Assembly (NCBI GenBank): GCA_964561605.1
Contig: CAZLQD010000037.1
Location: forward strand, 7,268-71,267
Direction: 5' to 3'
DNA length: 64,000 nt
Source of the DNA: JALUZX01 sp964561605
GTDB lineage: Bacteria > Planctomycetota > UBA1135 > JALUZX01
Below, in pieces: positions 52,288-61,026 of the stretch (position 1 is the first letter of the stretch; each line of letters begins with the position of its first letter). The notes under the pieces were generated by a model, which searched no databases, was not told the origin of the DNA, and worked only from the letters and a program-made list of their open reading frames with translations. A program made the translations under genes and the position numbers.

Positions 52288-53622
52288 ATGCAGAAACCAA
52301 GCGCCTCCACCCCCCTGCCGGCCGCCACCCTCGCCCTCTTGCTCACCCTTCCCGCCTGCGGCGGCCTCACCGGCATGGGCGGAAGGACCGGCGAGGAGAG
52401 GGGAAAACCCGGAAGGCAAAGACCTCCCGCCCCCCTGGAACTGGTCAACCCCCTTCCCATCCCCCGAAAGGGAGAGATCCTGAAGATTCCTGCCGGGCTG
52501 GTGGAAAAGTTCGTTCCCGGCGCAGCTCGCAGAGGAGTCTCCTGCTGGATCTCCGGCCGGGAGGTTCCTTCCCAGTGGGATCCCGGTGCCGGCCTGGTGG
52601 TCCTGGTGGACGTCCCCCCTTCGGGGAAACTCCCCCTTCGCCTGGCGGGCCCTTCTTCCCGGGCGACCTCCTGGCCCCGCTGGGCCCACGCCGAGATCTC
52701 CCAGCGCTCCCTCGTAGTGGACCGGGGCCGAGGCAAACTCAAGACGGGCGGTCCCTGGATTCCCAAGAAGGAGGTCCTGGTCCCTCCCAGGCACACCGAC
52801 CACGACGACCTCTACCGTTTCGAAGGCCCGGGATGGGAATCGGACCTCCTGGCCTGGCGGCTCTACCTGGATTGGCGGTGCGCCACGGACCTCTTCGGAA
52901 AACGGATCCCCGACAACGTCCTTCCCAGGATCGGCCGGGACGGCGCCCCTTCCTACCACGAGCTCAACGACTGGGGCCAGGACGTCCTCAAGGTGGGGAA
53001 CGCCCTGGGCGTGGGCGGCGGCGGATTCTGGGCGGACCAGAAGGCCCTGCACTTCTCCAAGGCCGACTCCCTGGAGTGCGTCGTCGCCGCCGACGGCCCG
53101 GTCTTCGCAAGGATCATCCTGGTCTTCCACGGCCTGGAGCTTCCCGGCGGATCCAAGGCCGACCTGACCTGGGGGATCACCACCTTCGCCCACAACCGAT
53201 ATACCGAATACAGGATCCAGGCCTTCCGGGTCACCCGGAAGGCCGGCCCCATCCCCCCCTTCTGCGCCGGCCTGGTCCGCCACCTGAAGGAGGTCTCCCG
53301 GGGGCCCGTCCCGGGAGAACCCTCCATGGTCTGGGTCGCCTCGTACGGCGCCCAGGCCCTGGCCAAGCCCCCCTACCAGGGACTGGGCATGGCCATCCTG
53401 GCCCGAAAATCCGAAATCGAAGCCATCCGCACCCTCCCAGAGGAGGACGTCTTCGTCTTCAAGAAGAAAACGGGCCCGGCGGGCCTGCCCACCTGGTGGG
53501 CCCTGGCAGCCTGGTCCGGAGAACCCGACCCCATCAGGAACCGGGCGGCCTTCCTCGTCGAGACGGAGAGGATCGCCCGGCGCCTGGCCCATCCCCTGAT
53601 TCTCCAGGAGAGAAGAAGATGA
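52288..53622 (+). CDS. DUF4861-family exported (lipo)protein
   Basis: A 444-residue protein with a hydrophobic signal and possible lipobox (LTLPAC). The body resembles DUF4861, a family found in polysaccharide-utilisation loci: 'GPGWESDLLAWRLYLDWRCATDLFGK' region, 'YHELNDWGQDVLKVGNALG', 'ADGPVFARIILVF' and 'WGITTFAHNRYTEYRI'. The conserved Asp, His and Glu residues in these blocks suggest an enzyme, but I do not know an established activity. It lies between kduD and a KduI/IolB-like gene, overlapping the latter by ATGA, so a role in uronate-containing glycan breakdown is likely by context. Confidence 0.78.
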   Translation: MQKPSASTPLPAATLALLLTLPACGGLTGMGGRTGEERGKPGRQRPPAPLELVNPLPIPRKGEILKIPAGLVEKFVPGAARRGVSCWISGREVPSQWDPGAGLVVLVDVPPSGKLPLRLAGPSSRATSWPRWAHAEISQRSLVVDRGRGKLKTGGPWIPKKEVLVPPRHTDHDDLYRFEGPGWESDLLAWRLYLDWRCATDLFGKRIPDNVLPRIGRDGAPSYHELNDWGQDVLKVGNALGVGGGGFWADQKALHFSKADSLECVVAADGPVFARIILVFHGLELPGGSKADLTWGITTFAHNRYTEYRIQAFRVTRKAGPIPPFCAGLVRHLKEVSRGPVPGEPSMVWVASYGAQALAKPPYQGLGMAILARKSEIEAIRTLPEEDVFVFKKKTGPAGLPTWWALAAWSGEPDPIRNRAAFLVETERIARRLAHPLILQERRR

Positions 53623-54428
53623 CCGACTTCAAGGAAAAATGGTTCTACCCCGCCACGAACACAGGCAAAGGCCTCTACATCGCCGTTGCCCCCGAGGAGA
53701 AGAACGATCTCCGTTTCCTTTCCTACGGCCGGGCCATCCTGGGCCCCGGAGAGGGCGCCGCCGGAAGAGACCTCTCGGGCAAGGAAGCCGCCCTCCTCGG
53801 CCTCTCCGGATCCGCCCGGGTGGAGGCCGGCGGCGAGACCTTCACCTTGAACAAGCACGACTCCCTCTATATCCCAAAAGATACGGAGTTTCGTATTTCT
53901 ACAAAGGAGGGATGCGACCTCTGTTACCTGGAGGCCCCTTCCAATCTCGAGGCACCCGTCCAGTTCGTCCCCTTCGAATCGGTGAAGGACGACAAATCCC
54001 TCCACTTCTCCGTGGGAGAAGAGGCCTTGAGCACCAGGCGGGAGGTCTACACCACAATCGGCCACAATGTGAAGGCCGAGCGGATCGTTCTCGGCTTCAC
54101 CTACGGCGAGTCCGGCAACTGGACCTCCTGGCCTCCCCATGAGCACGCCACGACGAGGGAGGAGATCTACATCTTCTTCGACATGCCCTCCCCCCACTTC
54201 GGGATCCAGTTCGTCTTCACCGACCCCAAGGAGATGGAGCTCGTCGTCCCCGTAAGGGACGGCGACGCCGTGGCCATCCCCAAGGGCTACCATCCAAACG
54301 TCGGCTCGCCGGGATGCAAGATCGGCTTCATCTGGGCCATGGCCGCCGTCGAGCCAGTCGTGGACCGGGACTACATGAAGGGCGTGAACATCCTGGAAGA
54401 CTACAAGGACGTCAAGTTCATCGACTGA
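53619..54428 (+). CDS. KduI/IolB-family uronate isomerase
   Basis: A 269-residue bicupin of the KduI/IolB family. IolB isomerises 5-deoxyglucuronate in inositol breakdown; KduI isomerises 4-deoxy-5-ketouronate. Metal and active-site residues are visible in the second cupin: 'WTSWPPHEHATTREEIYIFF' (two His and Glu) and 'IPKGYHPNVGSPG' (His). Length and the GYHP motif are closer to IolB, but the operon with kduD argues for a KduI-type role, since no other inositol genes are present. It starts at ATG 53619, overlapping the DUF4861 stop. A T-tailed hairpin follows. Confidence 0.85.
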   Translation: MTDFKEKWFYPATNTGKGLYIAVAPEEKNDLRFLSYGRAILGPGEGAAGRDLSGKEAALLGLSGSARVEAGGETFTLNKHDSLYIPKDTEFRISTKEGCDLCYLEAPSNLEAPVQFVPFESVKDDKSLHFSVGEEALSTRREVYTTIGHNVKAERIVLGFTYGESGNWTSWPPHEHATTREEIYIFFDMPSPHFGIQFVFTDPKEMELVVPVRDGDAVAIPKGYHPNVGSPGCKIGFIWAMAAVEPVVDRDYMKGVNILEDYKDVKFID

Positions 54429-54463
54429 CGCCCCCATACCCCGCAGCGAAAGAGGCCCGCCGG

Positions 54464-54494
54464 GCCCCCCCGTCCCGGGGGCTTCTTCTTTTTC
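54464..54494 (+). terminator. rho-independent terminator of the kduD operon
   Basis: GCCCCC pairs with GGGGGC (54464-54482, 7-nt loop) followed by TTCTTCTTTTTC. It begins 36 bases after the stop codon of the isomerase gene. Confidence 0.8.
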
Positions 54495-54658
54495 GCCCCC
54501 AGGCGGCTCACCGCCCCTTCAGCGACCATGGGAATCGGGCCTCTCCCCATCGAGGGATCCCCGCCCCTTGTTCCTTGCAGGACATCGAGGACAACCTTCT
54601 TTCCGGAGCCCCTCCCCTGGAAAGTCGCCCAAGGAGAAAAGGACGCCTGCCCAGGCCC

Positions 54659-55189
54659 TCATTCCAGGATCCGGACTACCTCCTCCGGCGAAGCCGCCAC
54701 CGAAAGGAGATCCCCCAGGGGGGATTTCAGGAAACCTTCTCCCACCATCCTTTCCAGGAGGGCGAGAAGAGGTGCGTAGAACCCTCCATGGTCCAGGACC
54801 ACCACAGGATCCCCGGCCAGGCCGATATACTTGAGGGAAAGGACCTCGAAGAGCTCGTCCAGGGTCCCCACCCCTCCCGGAAGGACCAGGTGGGCCTGGG
54901 CCCTCTCCCGGAGGCCTCTCTTTCGGGAGCTCATGTCCCCCACGACGGCCATCTCCTTCACCTCCGGGTCTCCCACGCCCATCTCCAGGAACTTGTCCAG
55001 GATCACCCCTTCGATCTTCCCTCCGCCGGCCCGGGCCCCCCGTGCCAAGGCGCCCATCAAGCCCACCCGTCCACCGCCGAAGACCACCACATGGCCCCGG
55101 GCGGCCAGGAGACGGCCCATCTCCTCTGCCGCCTCCAGATAAGAGACCGGCACCTCGTCACTAGACCCACAATAAACAGCAACCCTCAT
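54659..55189 (-). CDS. LOG family protein (nucleoside-5'-monophosphate phosphoribohydrolase-like)
   Basis: LOG proteins cleave the base from nucleoside 5'-monophosphates (cytokinin riboside phosphates in plants; nucleotide salvage in bacteria). The 176-residue protein has the signature PGGVGTLDELFE and an upstream 'FGGGRVGLMGALA' loop, both part of the active site. 'SSRKRGLRERAQAHLVLPGG' also fits. The start at ATG 55189 lies inside a short AT-rich repeat region; the upstream symporter stop is 56 bases away, so both may be one transcript. Confidence 0.88.
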   Translation of the reverse strand: MRVAVYCGSSDEVPVSYLEAAEEMGRLLAARGHVVVFGGGRVGLMGALARGARAGGGKIEGVILDKFLEMGVGDPEVKEMAVVGDMSSRKRGLRERAQAHLVLPGGVGTLDELFEVLSLKYIGLAGDPVVVLDHGGFYAPLLALLERMVGEGFLKSPLGDLLSVAASPEEVVRILE

Positions 55190-55190
55190 C

Positions 55191-55251
55191 TTATAAAATC
55201 CTGCCGGGAGTAGTTTTATAATGTAAAAGTCTGCCGGGAGTAGTTTTATAA
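55191..55251. repeat. 30-bp tandem repeat with AT-rich palindromes
   Basis: CTGCCGGGAGTAGTTTTATAA occurs at 55201-55221 and 55231-55251 (30-bp period). TTATAAAA at 55191-55198 is the inverted partner of TTTTATAA at 55214-55221. The second copy overlaps the stop codon of the symporter gene; the first lies immediately upstream of the LOG start. The AT content stands out in this G+C-rich window, so it may be a promoter or operator for the LOG gene. Confidence 0.75.
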
Positions 55252-56715
55252 CGAACGGGCGGCGGCTGAGACCAGGAAGACTACGGCCGTTCCAATGGGT
55301 GTGAACCAGGTCCAGTGGAAGGGGGGCACCCACTCCCAGTGGAGCCTCGGCCCGGCCCAGAGGAGTCCGCAGACCAGGATGGCCGTCCACATCCCCGCCA
55401 CCCCCCCTGGTGCCCTTCCCTTCCACTTGGAGAGGAGGAAGAGGCCCAAGACGCCCCCCGAGGTGATCCCTGCGATTCCCAGGCCCGCATCCAGCAACCC
55501 CTGGATGCCCCGGGCCGGAACGGCCACCCCCATGAGCAGGAGCCCCCAGGCGAAAGTGGCCCACCGCCCGGCCCGGAGATACATCTTCTCCGGATGACGG
55601 TTCCCGGTCATGGGCCGATAGAAGTCGTTGACCGTGGCCGAAGCCAGGGAGTTCAAGGAGCCCGACAGGGTGGACATGGCCGCTGCGAAGGCCGCCGCAA
55701 CGATCACGCCCGAGAGGCCCGAGGGTAGATTCGTCACGAGGAAATGAGGAAAGACGTCGTCGGGCCTGGCGAAGGTCGGCGGACCTCCCGGCGCGGCCTT
55801 GTAGAAGGCCCAAAGGGTGAGCCCCAGGAAGAGGAAAAAGGTCATCTGGAAGAGCACCAGGACGCCGCTGGCCACGACGGCCGCCCTGGCGGACCGCACT
55901 CCCCGGCAGGAAAGGAGCCGTTGGACGATGAGCTGGTCCGTTCCGTGGGTGGCAAGGGAAAGAAAGGCCCCTCCAACGAGCCCACCCAGGAGAGAATATC
56001 CGTCGAAGAAGGTCTTCCCCGGGTCGGCATTCAAAAATCGGAGTTTTCCCGCCTGGAGGCCCGCGTCCACCACCCCTCCCAGCCCCCCCGGCACGGCGGC
56101 CAGGGCCACCAGGACCGCCGCAAGGGCACCGCCCAGGTAGAGGAAGAGCTGAACCAGGTCCGTCCAGAGGACGGCCCGCATCCCCCCGGCGAAGGTATAG
56201 ATCAAGGTCAGGCCCCCCACGACGGCCACGGCGACGAGCTCGTTTCCTCCCCAAGGCCCCAGCATCCAGGCCAGGACCTCCTTGAAGACCACACAGGCCG
56301 AAAAGAGGCGCACCCCGTCCCCCAGGAGCCGGGTCACGCAGAAGACCCCCGACGCCCCCCGCCTGGCCCCGGTGCCGAGCCTGGATTGGAGGAGCTCGTA
56401 CGAAGTCTGGAGCTTCCCCTCCAGGTAGGCCGGAACCATCCACCAGGCCACCAGAATCCGGCCCAGGAGAAACCCGGCCGCCACCTGGAGGAAGGTGAAG
56501 TTACCCCCATAGGCGATGCCCGGAACGGCCACGAAGGTGAGGGTGCTCGTCTCGGTGGCCACTATGGAGAAGGCGGCGAGCCACCAGGGGGCCCGCCGTC
56601 CCGCCAGGAAGTAGTCCTGGGTGGACCGGAGTTTCCTGCCGGCCAGACTCCCCGCCAGGGTCACCCCCAAGAGGTAGCCCCCCACGATCACGGCGTCCAC
56701 TGTTCCGAAACCCAC
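55246..56715 (-). CDS. sodium:solute symporter family transporter
   Basis: A 489-residue SSS transporter with about 13 membrane helices. Landmarks: 'GRKLRSTQDYFLAGRRAPWW' (the family's 'YFLAGR' loop), 'SIVATETSTLTFVAVPGIAY', and 'HGTDQLIVQRLLSCR' in the middle. It probably takes up a sugar or acid with sodium; the divergent sugar-kinase gene suggests an amino sugar, but this is inference. Three GTG codons stand in a row after AGGAGG; the third (56715) has the best spacing, so I chose it. The last codons overlap a tandem repeat. Confidence 0.92.
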   Translation of the reverse strand: MGFGTVDAVIVGGYLLGVTLAGSLAGRKLRSTQDYFLAGRRAPWWLAAFSIVATETSTLTFVAVPGIAYGGNFTFLQVAAGFLLGRILVAWWMVPAYLEGKLQTSYELLQSRLGTGARRGASGVFCVTRLLGDGVRLFSACVVFKEVLAWMLGPWGGNELVAVAVVGGLTLIYTFAGGMRAVLWTDLVQLFLYLGGALAAVLVALAAVPGGLGGVVDAGLQAGKLRFLNADPGKTFFDGYSLLGGLVGGAFLSLATHGTDQLIVQRLLSCRGVRSARAAVVASGVLVLFQMTFFLFLGLTLWAFYKAAPGGPPTFARPDDVFPHFLVTNLPSGLSGVIVAAAFAAAMSTLSGSLNSLASATVNDFYRPMTGNRHPEKMYLRAGRWATFAWGLLLMGVAVPARGIQGLLDAGLGIAGITSGGVLGLFLLSKWKGRAPGGVAGMWTAILVCGLLWAGPRLHWEWVPPFHWTWFTPIGTAVVFLVSAAARSL

Positions 56716-56831
56716 CACCACCCTCCTGAAGGGCTGGAAAAAGAAGTTCCTCCCCCCCCGAAGCAGGTTGTTATGTTAGGCCTCCGTTCCGCCGGGGCGA
56801 AGGAAGGAAAGGGAGGGAACGGCAGGAATCC

Positions 56832-57749
56832 ATGGAGTACATCGCCGGAATCGACGGGGGAGGCACCAAGACCCGTTGCCTCCTGGCGGACCTGGAAGGG
56901 AAACCTCTGGGTGAGGGGCTGGGCGGCCCCTCCAATCCTCTCTCGGCCGGGATGGAAGAGACCCGTTGCTCCCTGGAAGAGGCCTTCTTCCGGGCCTGCC
57001 AGGAGGCCCGGATTCCTCCCCAGGCCCGCTGTGCCGCCCTCGTGGCGGGCCTTGCCGGAGGAAGCGCCGCCCAGGTCCAGCGCAGAGTGGGTAAGATCCT
57101 GGAGGAGATCACCGGGGCCAGGAAGGTCCAGGTCACAACGGACCTGAGAGTCGCCCTGGAAGGAAGCCTCCCTCCCGGGCCGGGAATCATCGTCGTCGCC
57201 GGCACGGGCTCTTCCGCCCTGGGCAGGGACGGTGCGGGAAACCTGGCCCAGGCCGGGGGGCACGGCCCTTTCCTCGGCGACGAGGGCGGGGGCTACTGGA
57301 TCGCCAGGACCGCCGTGAGCCTCTGCCTCAAGGCCAAGGACCGGACCGGAACGCCCTCGCCCCTGGAGCTCCACCTGGAAGGAGGGAAACCTGCCGGCCT
57401 CTCCTGGCCCCAGTTCTTCGCCCGGGCCAGGCCGACGGAGATCGCCGCCCTGGCCCCCCTGGTCCTGGAAAGAGCCCGGAAAGGCGATCCCTGGGCCGAG
57501 GAGATCCTTGACCAAGCCGGGAAGGAGCTGGCCCGCCTGGCCCGGGACGCCGCCTTCAGGCTCTTCGGCGCCGCCCCGCCTCCCGGCCTGGCCGTGGCCC
57601 CCATAGGCTCCGTCCTCCACAAGTTTCCCAGGGTGCGCCGGGCCTTCCAGGACGCCCTGAACCAGCCTCCACCTTTCCAGGTGGTGGAACCCAGGGAGGA
57701 CCCTGCCCGAGGGGCCCTTCTCATGGCCCGGAAACTGGCATCCTCCTAG
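56832..57749 (+). CDS. BadF/BadG-type sugar kinase, N-acetylglucosamine kinase-like
   Basis: A 305-residue ASKHA-fold kinase. Phosphate loop 1 'GIDGGGTKTRCLLAD' at the start, 'NPLSAGMEETRCSLEEAF', 'LAGGSAAQVQ', phosphate loop 2 'VVAGTGSSALGRD' and 'GGHGPFLGDEGGGYWIAR' match bacterial and human GlcNAc kinases (BadF family). It should phosphorylate GlcNAc or a related amino sugar to the 6-phosphate in the cytoplasm. It is divergent to the sodium symporter, which may import its substrate, and would act downstream of the GH20 hexosaminidase. ATG 56832 follows CAGGA. Confidence 0.88.
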   Translation: MEYIAGIDGGGTKTRCLLADLEGKPLGEGLGGPSNPLSAGMEETRCSLEEAFFRACQEARIPPQARCAALVAGLAGGSAAQVQRRVGKILEEITGARKVQVTTDLRVALEGSLPPGPGIIVVAGTGSSALGRDGAGNLAQAGGHGPFLGDEGGGYWIARTAVSLCLKAKDRTGTPSPLELHLEGGKPAGLSWPQFFARARPTEIAALAPLVLERARKGDPWAEEILDQAGKELARLARDAAFRLFGAAPPPGLAVAPIGSVLHKFPRVRRAFQDALNQPPPFQVVEPREDPARGALLMARKLASS

Positions 57750-57794
57750 CCCTTGGGGTATCCCTTTGCCTTCCCCCGATCCGAGGTGACGCCC

Positions 57795-58697
57795 ATGCCC
57801 GACCTGGCCATCGTGAACGGAACCCTCCTGCCTCTCGAAGAGGCCCGCGTGCCCGCCCTGGACCGGGGATTCCTCTTCGGGGACTCGGTCTACGAAGTGA
57901 TCCGGACCCGGGACGGGGTGCCCTTCCTGATGGAGAGGCACTTCCAGAGGCTTTGCGCCTCGGCGGGCCGGCTCGGCTTCGACCTTCCCTTCGACGCCCA
58001 AAGCCTGGCCGGGCAGGTCCGGAGGGGCCTGGGGGAGGCGGGATTCACCGACGCATACATCCGGATCATCGTCTCCCGGGGCTTCGGTCCGCCCAACATC
58101 GACCCACGGCTGGTCCGAAAGGGTCCCTCCTGGATCCTCATGTTCCTGGAACTCCACGTTCCGACCAGGGAGGAATACGAAAAAGGCATACACGCGGCGA
58201 TCCCCCAGGTGCGCCGGAACGACAGGCAGGCCCTGGACCCGGCCATCAAGAGCGGCAACTACCTCAACAACATCCTGGCCCTCAAGGAAGCCATCGAGAG
58301 GGGCGCCCAGGAGGCCATCCTCCTGAACAAGGACGGCCACGTCACCGAGGCCACGACGGCAAACATCTTCCTCGTGGAGAAGGGCCGCTACCTGACGCCC
58401 CCCCTGGAGGAAGGCATCCTCTCGGGCATCACCAGGGCCCTGATCCTGGAGAAGGCGGCCGCCGAAGGACTTCCCGTCCAAGAAGAGCCGATTCCCTTGG
58501 AGCGTCTTCTCCGGGCGGAAGAGCTCTTCCTCACTTCCACCACGAGGGACATCCTCCCCATCACGGCCCTGGACGGAAGGCCCGTGGGCTCGGGCCGACC
58601 CGGCCCGGCCACGAAGAGTCTCATGGATCGGTTCCGGTCCTGGGCCGGCGAGATCCACCGGAAGGAGAAGGCGGCCTGGGCGGAGGGAACGATGTAG
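57795..58697 (+). CDS. class IV PLP aminotransferase (branched-chain or D-amino acid type)
   Basis: A 300-residue fold-type IV enzyme. 'NGTLLPLEEARVPALDRGFLFGDSVYEVIR' (in part) is the usual N-terminal block; Lys in PAIKSGNYLNN binds PLP; 'VTEATTANIFLVEKG' and 'LTPPLEEGILSGITRALILE' complete the site. Whether it acts on branched-chain 2-oxo acids (IlvE) or D-amino acids (Dat) cannot be decided by eye, because the two share these motifs. ATG 57795 has GAGGTGA upstream; the open frame starting at 57753 adds an unlikely tail. A strong hairpin separates it from the convergent flavoprotein gene. Confidence 0.9.
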   Translation: MPDLAIVNGTLLPLEEARVPALDRGFLFGDSVYEVIRTRDGVPFLMERHFQRLCASAGRLGFDLPFDAQSLAGQVRRGLGEAGFTDAYIRIIVSRGFGPPNIDPRLVRKGPSWILMFLELHVPTREEYEKGIHAAIPQVRRNDRQALDPAIKSGNYLNNILALKEAIERGAQEAILLNKDGHVTEATTANIFLVEKGRYLTPPLEEGILSGITRALILEKAAAEGLPVQEEPIPLERLLRAEELFLTSTTRDILPITALDGRPVGSGRPGPATKSLMDRFRSWAGEIHRKEKAAWAEGTM

Positions 58698-58747
58698 CAC
58701 GGGCCGGCGGGCGGCAGCCACGAAGGGCGGTGTCCCGCCGGCCCGTG
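58698..58747. terminator. 14-bp perfect hairpin between convergent genes
   Basis: CACGGGCCGGCGGG (58698-58711) and CCCGCCGGCCCGTG (58734-58747) are exact inverted copies around a 22-nt loop. It begins directly after the aminotransferase stop and lies 18 bases before the stop of the convergent flavoprotein gene. There is no T-run on either side, but position and strength suit a bidirectional terminator. Confidence 0.65.
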
Positions 58748-58764
58748 TCCGGGGAATCCCCGGG

Positions 58765-61026
58765 TCACCACTTTCCGGTTCGGAGATACTCGTCGATGCC
58801 CCGGGCGGCCTTCTTGCCCGCCCCCATGGCGAGGATCACCGTGGCGGCGCCGGTGACGATGTCCCCCCCGGCGAAGACCCCCTCGAGAGAGGTCTTTCCC
58901 GTCTCCTCGTCGGCGACGATGTTGCCCCACTTGTTGAGTTCCAGGCCGGGGACCCGCTTGATGAGAAGAGGATTCGGACCCTGGCCGATGGCCATGACCA
59001 CCGTGTCCATCTCCAGCTCGAACTCCGACCCTTCGACGGGCACGGGTCTCCTCCGCCCGGAGGAGTCGGGCTCTCCCAGTTCCATCCGGATGAGCCGCAG
59101 GGCACGGACCCAACCGTTCTCATCTCCCAGGATCTCGATGGGGTTGCAGAGGTTGCGGAAGATGACCCCTTCCTCCTCGGCGTTCTCGATCTCCTCCTCC
59201 CTGGCGGGCATCTCAACCCGGGAACGACGGTAGACGATGGACACCTCCTCGGCGCCGAGACGCAGGGAAGACCTGGCAGCGTCCATGGCCACGTTTCCGC
59301 CGCCCACGACGGCCACCTTCCTCCCGATCCTCAATGGAGTATCGTACTTGGGGAAGAGGTAGGCCTTCATCAGGTTGGTCCTGGTGAGGAACTCGTTGGC
59401 CGAATACACGCCGTTCAAGTCCTCGCCGGGGATGTTCATGAAGTAGGGAAGGCCCGCCCCGGTGGCGATGAAGAAGGCCTCGAAGCCCTGCTTGCGGAGG
59501 TCCTCCAGGGTGTGGACCAGGCCGATCACCTTGCTCGTCTTGAACTTCACCCCGAGGTCGGAGATGTAGTCGCACTCCCGCTGGACGATGGCCTTGGGGA
59601 GGCGGAATTCCGGGATCCCGTAGACCAGCACCCCTCCGGCCTTGTGAAGGGCCTCGAAGACCGTCACGTCGTAGCCCATGAGGGCCAGGTCGCCTGCGCA
59701 GGTGAGACCCGCCGGGCCGGAACCGATGACGGCCACCTTCTTGCCCTTCTTCTCCTTGATGACGGGAGGGACGGCCTTGCCCTGCTCGGCCTCCCAGTCG
59801 GCCACGAAACGCTCCAACCTGCCGATGGCCACGGGCTCGCCCTTGCGGCCCACGATGCACCGCTCCTCGCACTGGGTCTCCTGGGGGCAGACCCGGCCGC
59901 AGACGGCGGGCAGGCTGTTCTTCTCCTTGATCTTCTTGACGGCCGAGGCGAAATCCCCCACCTGGATGAATCCGATGAAGGCCGGGATGTCGATCTCCAC
60001 GGGACAGCCTTCCACGCAGAGGGGCTTCTTGCAGTGCAGGCACCTCAGCGCCTCGGCCACAGCCATCTCCTTGGTGTAGCCCAGGGCCACTTCGTCGAAG
60101 TTCCTTGCCCTGGCCTTGGGATCCTGGCGGGGCATCTCCACCCGCTTCTTGGCCTTCTTGATCTTGGAGATCTGGTCCTCGAGGCGGCACTTGTGCTCCC
60201 AGAGGGCCAGGTTCTCCTCCCGCTTGAAGATCCCCTGGCGGCGCATCAGTTCGTCGAAGTCCACCTGGTCGGCCATGAACTCCGGGCCGTCCACGCAGAC
60301 GAACTTGGCCTTGTTCCCCACCGAGACCCGGCAACCGCCGCACATCCCGGTGCCGTCCACCATGACCGAGTTGAGGCTCACGATGCAGGAGATCTTCCTG
60401 GGGGTGGTCACCTTGGAGACGGCCCGCATCATCACCACCGGGCCGATGGCCACCACCCGGTCGGGAGCTCCGTCCCTTTCGATGACCTGCATGAGCAGGT
60501 CCGTGACGAACCCCTTGTGGCCGTAACTCCCGTCGTCGGTGGAGACCAGGAGCTCGTCGCTCACGGCCCTCATCTCCTCCTCCCAGAAGAGGAGATCCTT
60601 GGAGCGGGCGCCGATGATGGAGATCACCTTGTTGCCCGCCTCCTTTAGTTCCCTCGCGATCGGGAAGACCGGTGCGATTCCGACACCGCCGCCGATGCAG
60701 ACCACCGTGCCGAACTTCTCGATCTCCGAAGGCTTGCCCAGGGGACCCACCACGTCGGCGAAGCGGTCCCCCTCCTGCAGGCCGGCCATCTTGAGGGTGG
60801 ATGCCCCCAGGGTCTGGACGATCAGGGTGATCCAGCCCTCCTCCCGGTGGAAGTCGGCGATGGTGAGAGGAATCCGCTCGGAGAATTCGTCCGTCCGCAC
60901 CACCACGAACTGGCCCGCCTTGCAGGCCCCCGCCAGGTCGGGGCAATAGACCTTGAAGAAGTGGATGTCCGGGGAGAGGACCTTTCTCTCCAGGACCTGG
61001 TTTTCCATGAACGTCTGGGCCTTCAT
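58765..61026 (-). CDS. fused NfnA-NfnB-type flavoprotein (ferredoxin:NADP oxidoreductase / GltD-like)
   Basis: A 753-residue fusion. Residues about 1-265 are a ferredoxin-NADP-reductase-like FAD/NAD domain ending in a [2Fe-2S] site (Asp224, Cys229, Cys232, Cys244; one Asp and three Cys, as in NfnA). Residues about 320-753 are GltD/NfnB-like: 4Fe-4S cysteines in 'CLHCKKPLCVEGCPVEIDIP' and 'CGRVCPQETQCEERC', then FAD motif 'GSGPAGLTCAGDLALMGYDV' and NAD(P) motif 'VVGGGNVAMDAARSSLRLGA'. NfnAB couples NADH, NADPH and ferredoxin by electron bifurcation; the fusion probably does the same or acts as a related reductase. No GltB partner is adjacent. Its start overlaps the stop of a small receiver gene (ATGA). 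Confidence 0.9.
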   Translation of the reverse strand: MKAQTFMENQVLERKVLSPDIHFFKVYCPDLAGACKAGQFVVVRTDEFSERIPLTIADFHREEGWITLIVQTLGASTLKMAGLQEGDRFADVVGPLGKPSEIEKFGTVVCIGGGVGIAPVFPIARELKEAGNKVISIIGARSKDLLFWEEEMRAVSDELLVSTDDGSYGHKGFVTDLLMQVIERDGAPDRVVAIGPVVMMRAVSKVTTPRKISCIVSLNSVMVDGTGMCGGCRVSVGNKAKFVCVDGPEFMADQVDFDELMRRQGIFKREENLALWEHKCRLEDQISKIKKAKKRVEMPRQDPKARARNFDEVALGYTKEMAVAEALRCLHCKKPLCVEGCPVEIDIPAFIGFIQVGDFASAVKKIKEKNSLPAVCGRVCPQETQCEERCIVGRKGEPVAIGRLERFVADWEAEQGKAVPPVIKEKKGKKVAVIGSGPAGLTCAGDLALMGYDVTVFEALHKAGGVLVYGIPEFRLPKAIVQRECDYISDLGVKFKTSKVIGLVHTLEDLRKQGFEAFFIATGAGLPYFMNIPGEDLNGVYSANEFLTRTNLMKAYLFPKYDTPLRIGRKVAVVGGGNVAMDAARSSLRLGAEEVSIVYRRSRVEMPAREEEIENAEEEGVIFRNLCNPIEILGDENGWVRALRLIRMELGEPDSSGRRRPVPVEGSEFELEMDTVVMAIGQGPNPLLIKRVPGLELNKWGNIVADEETGKTSLEGVFAGGDIVTGAATVILAMGAGKKAARGIDEYLRTGKW

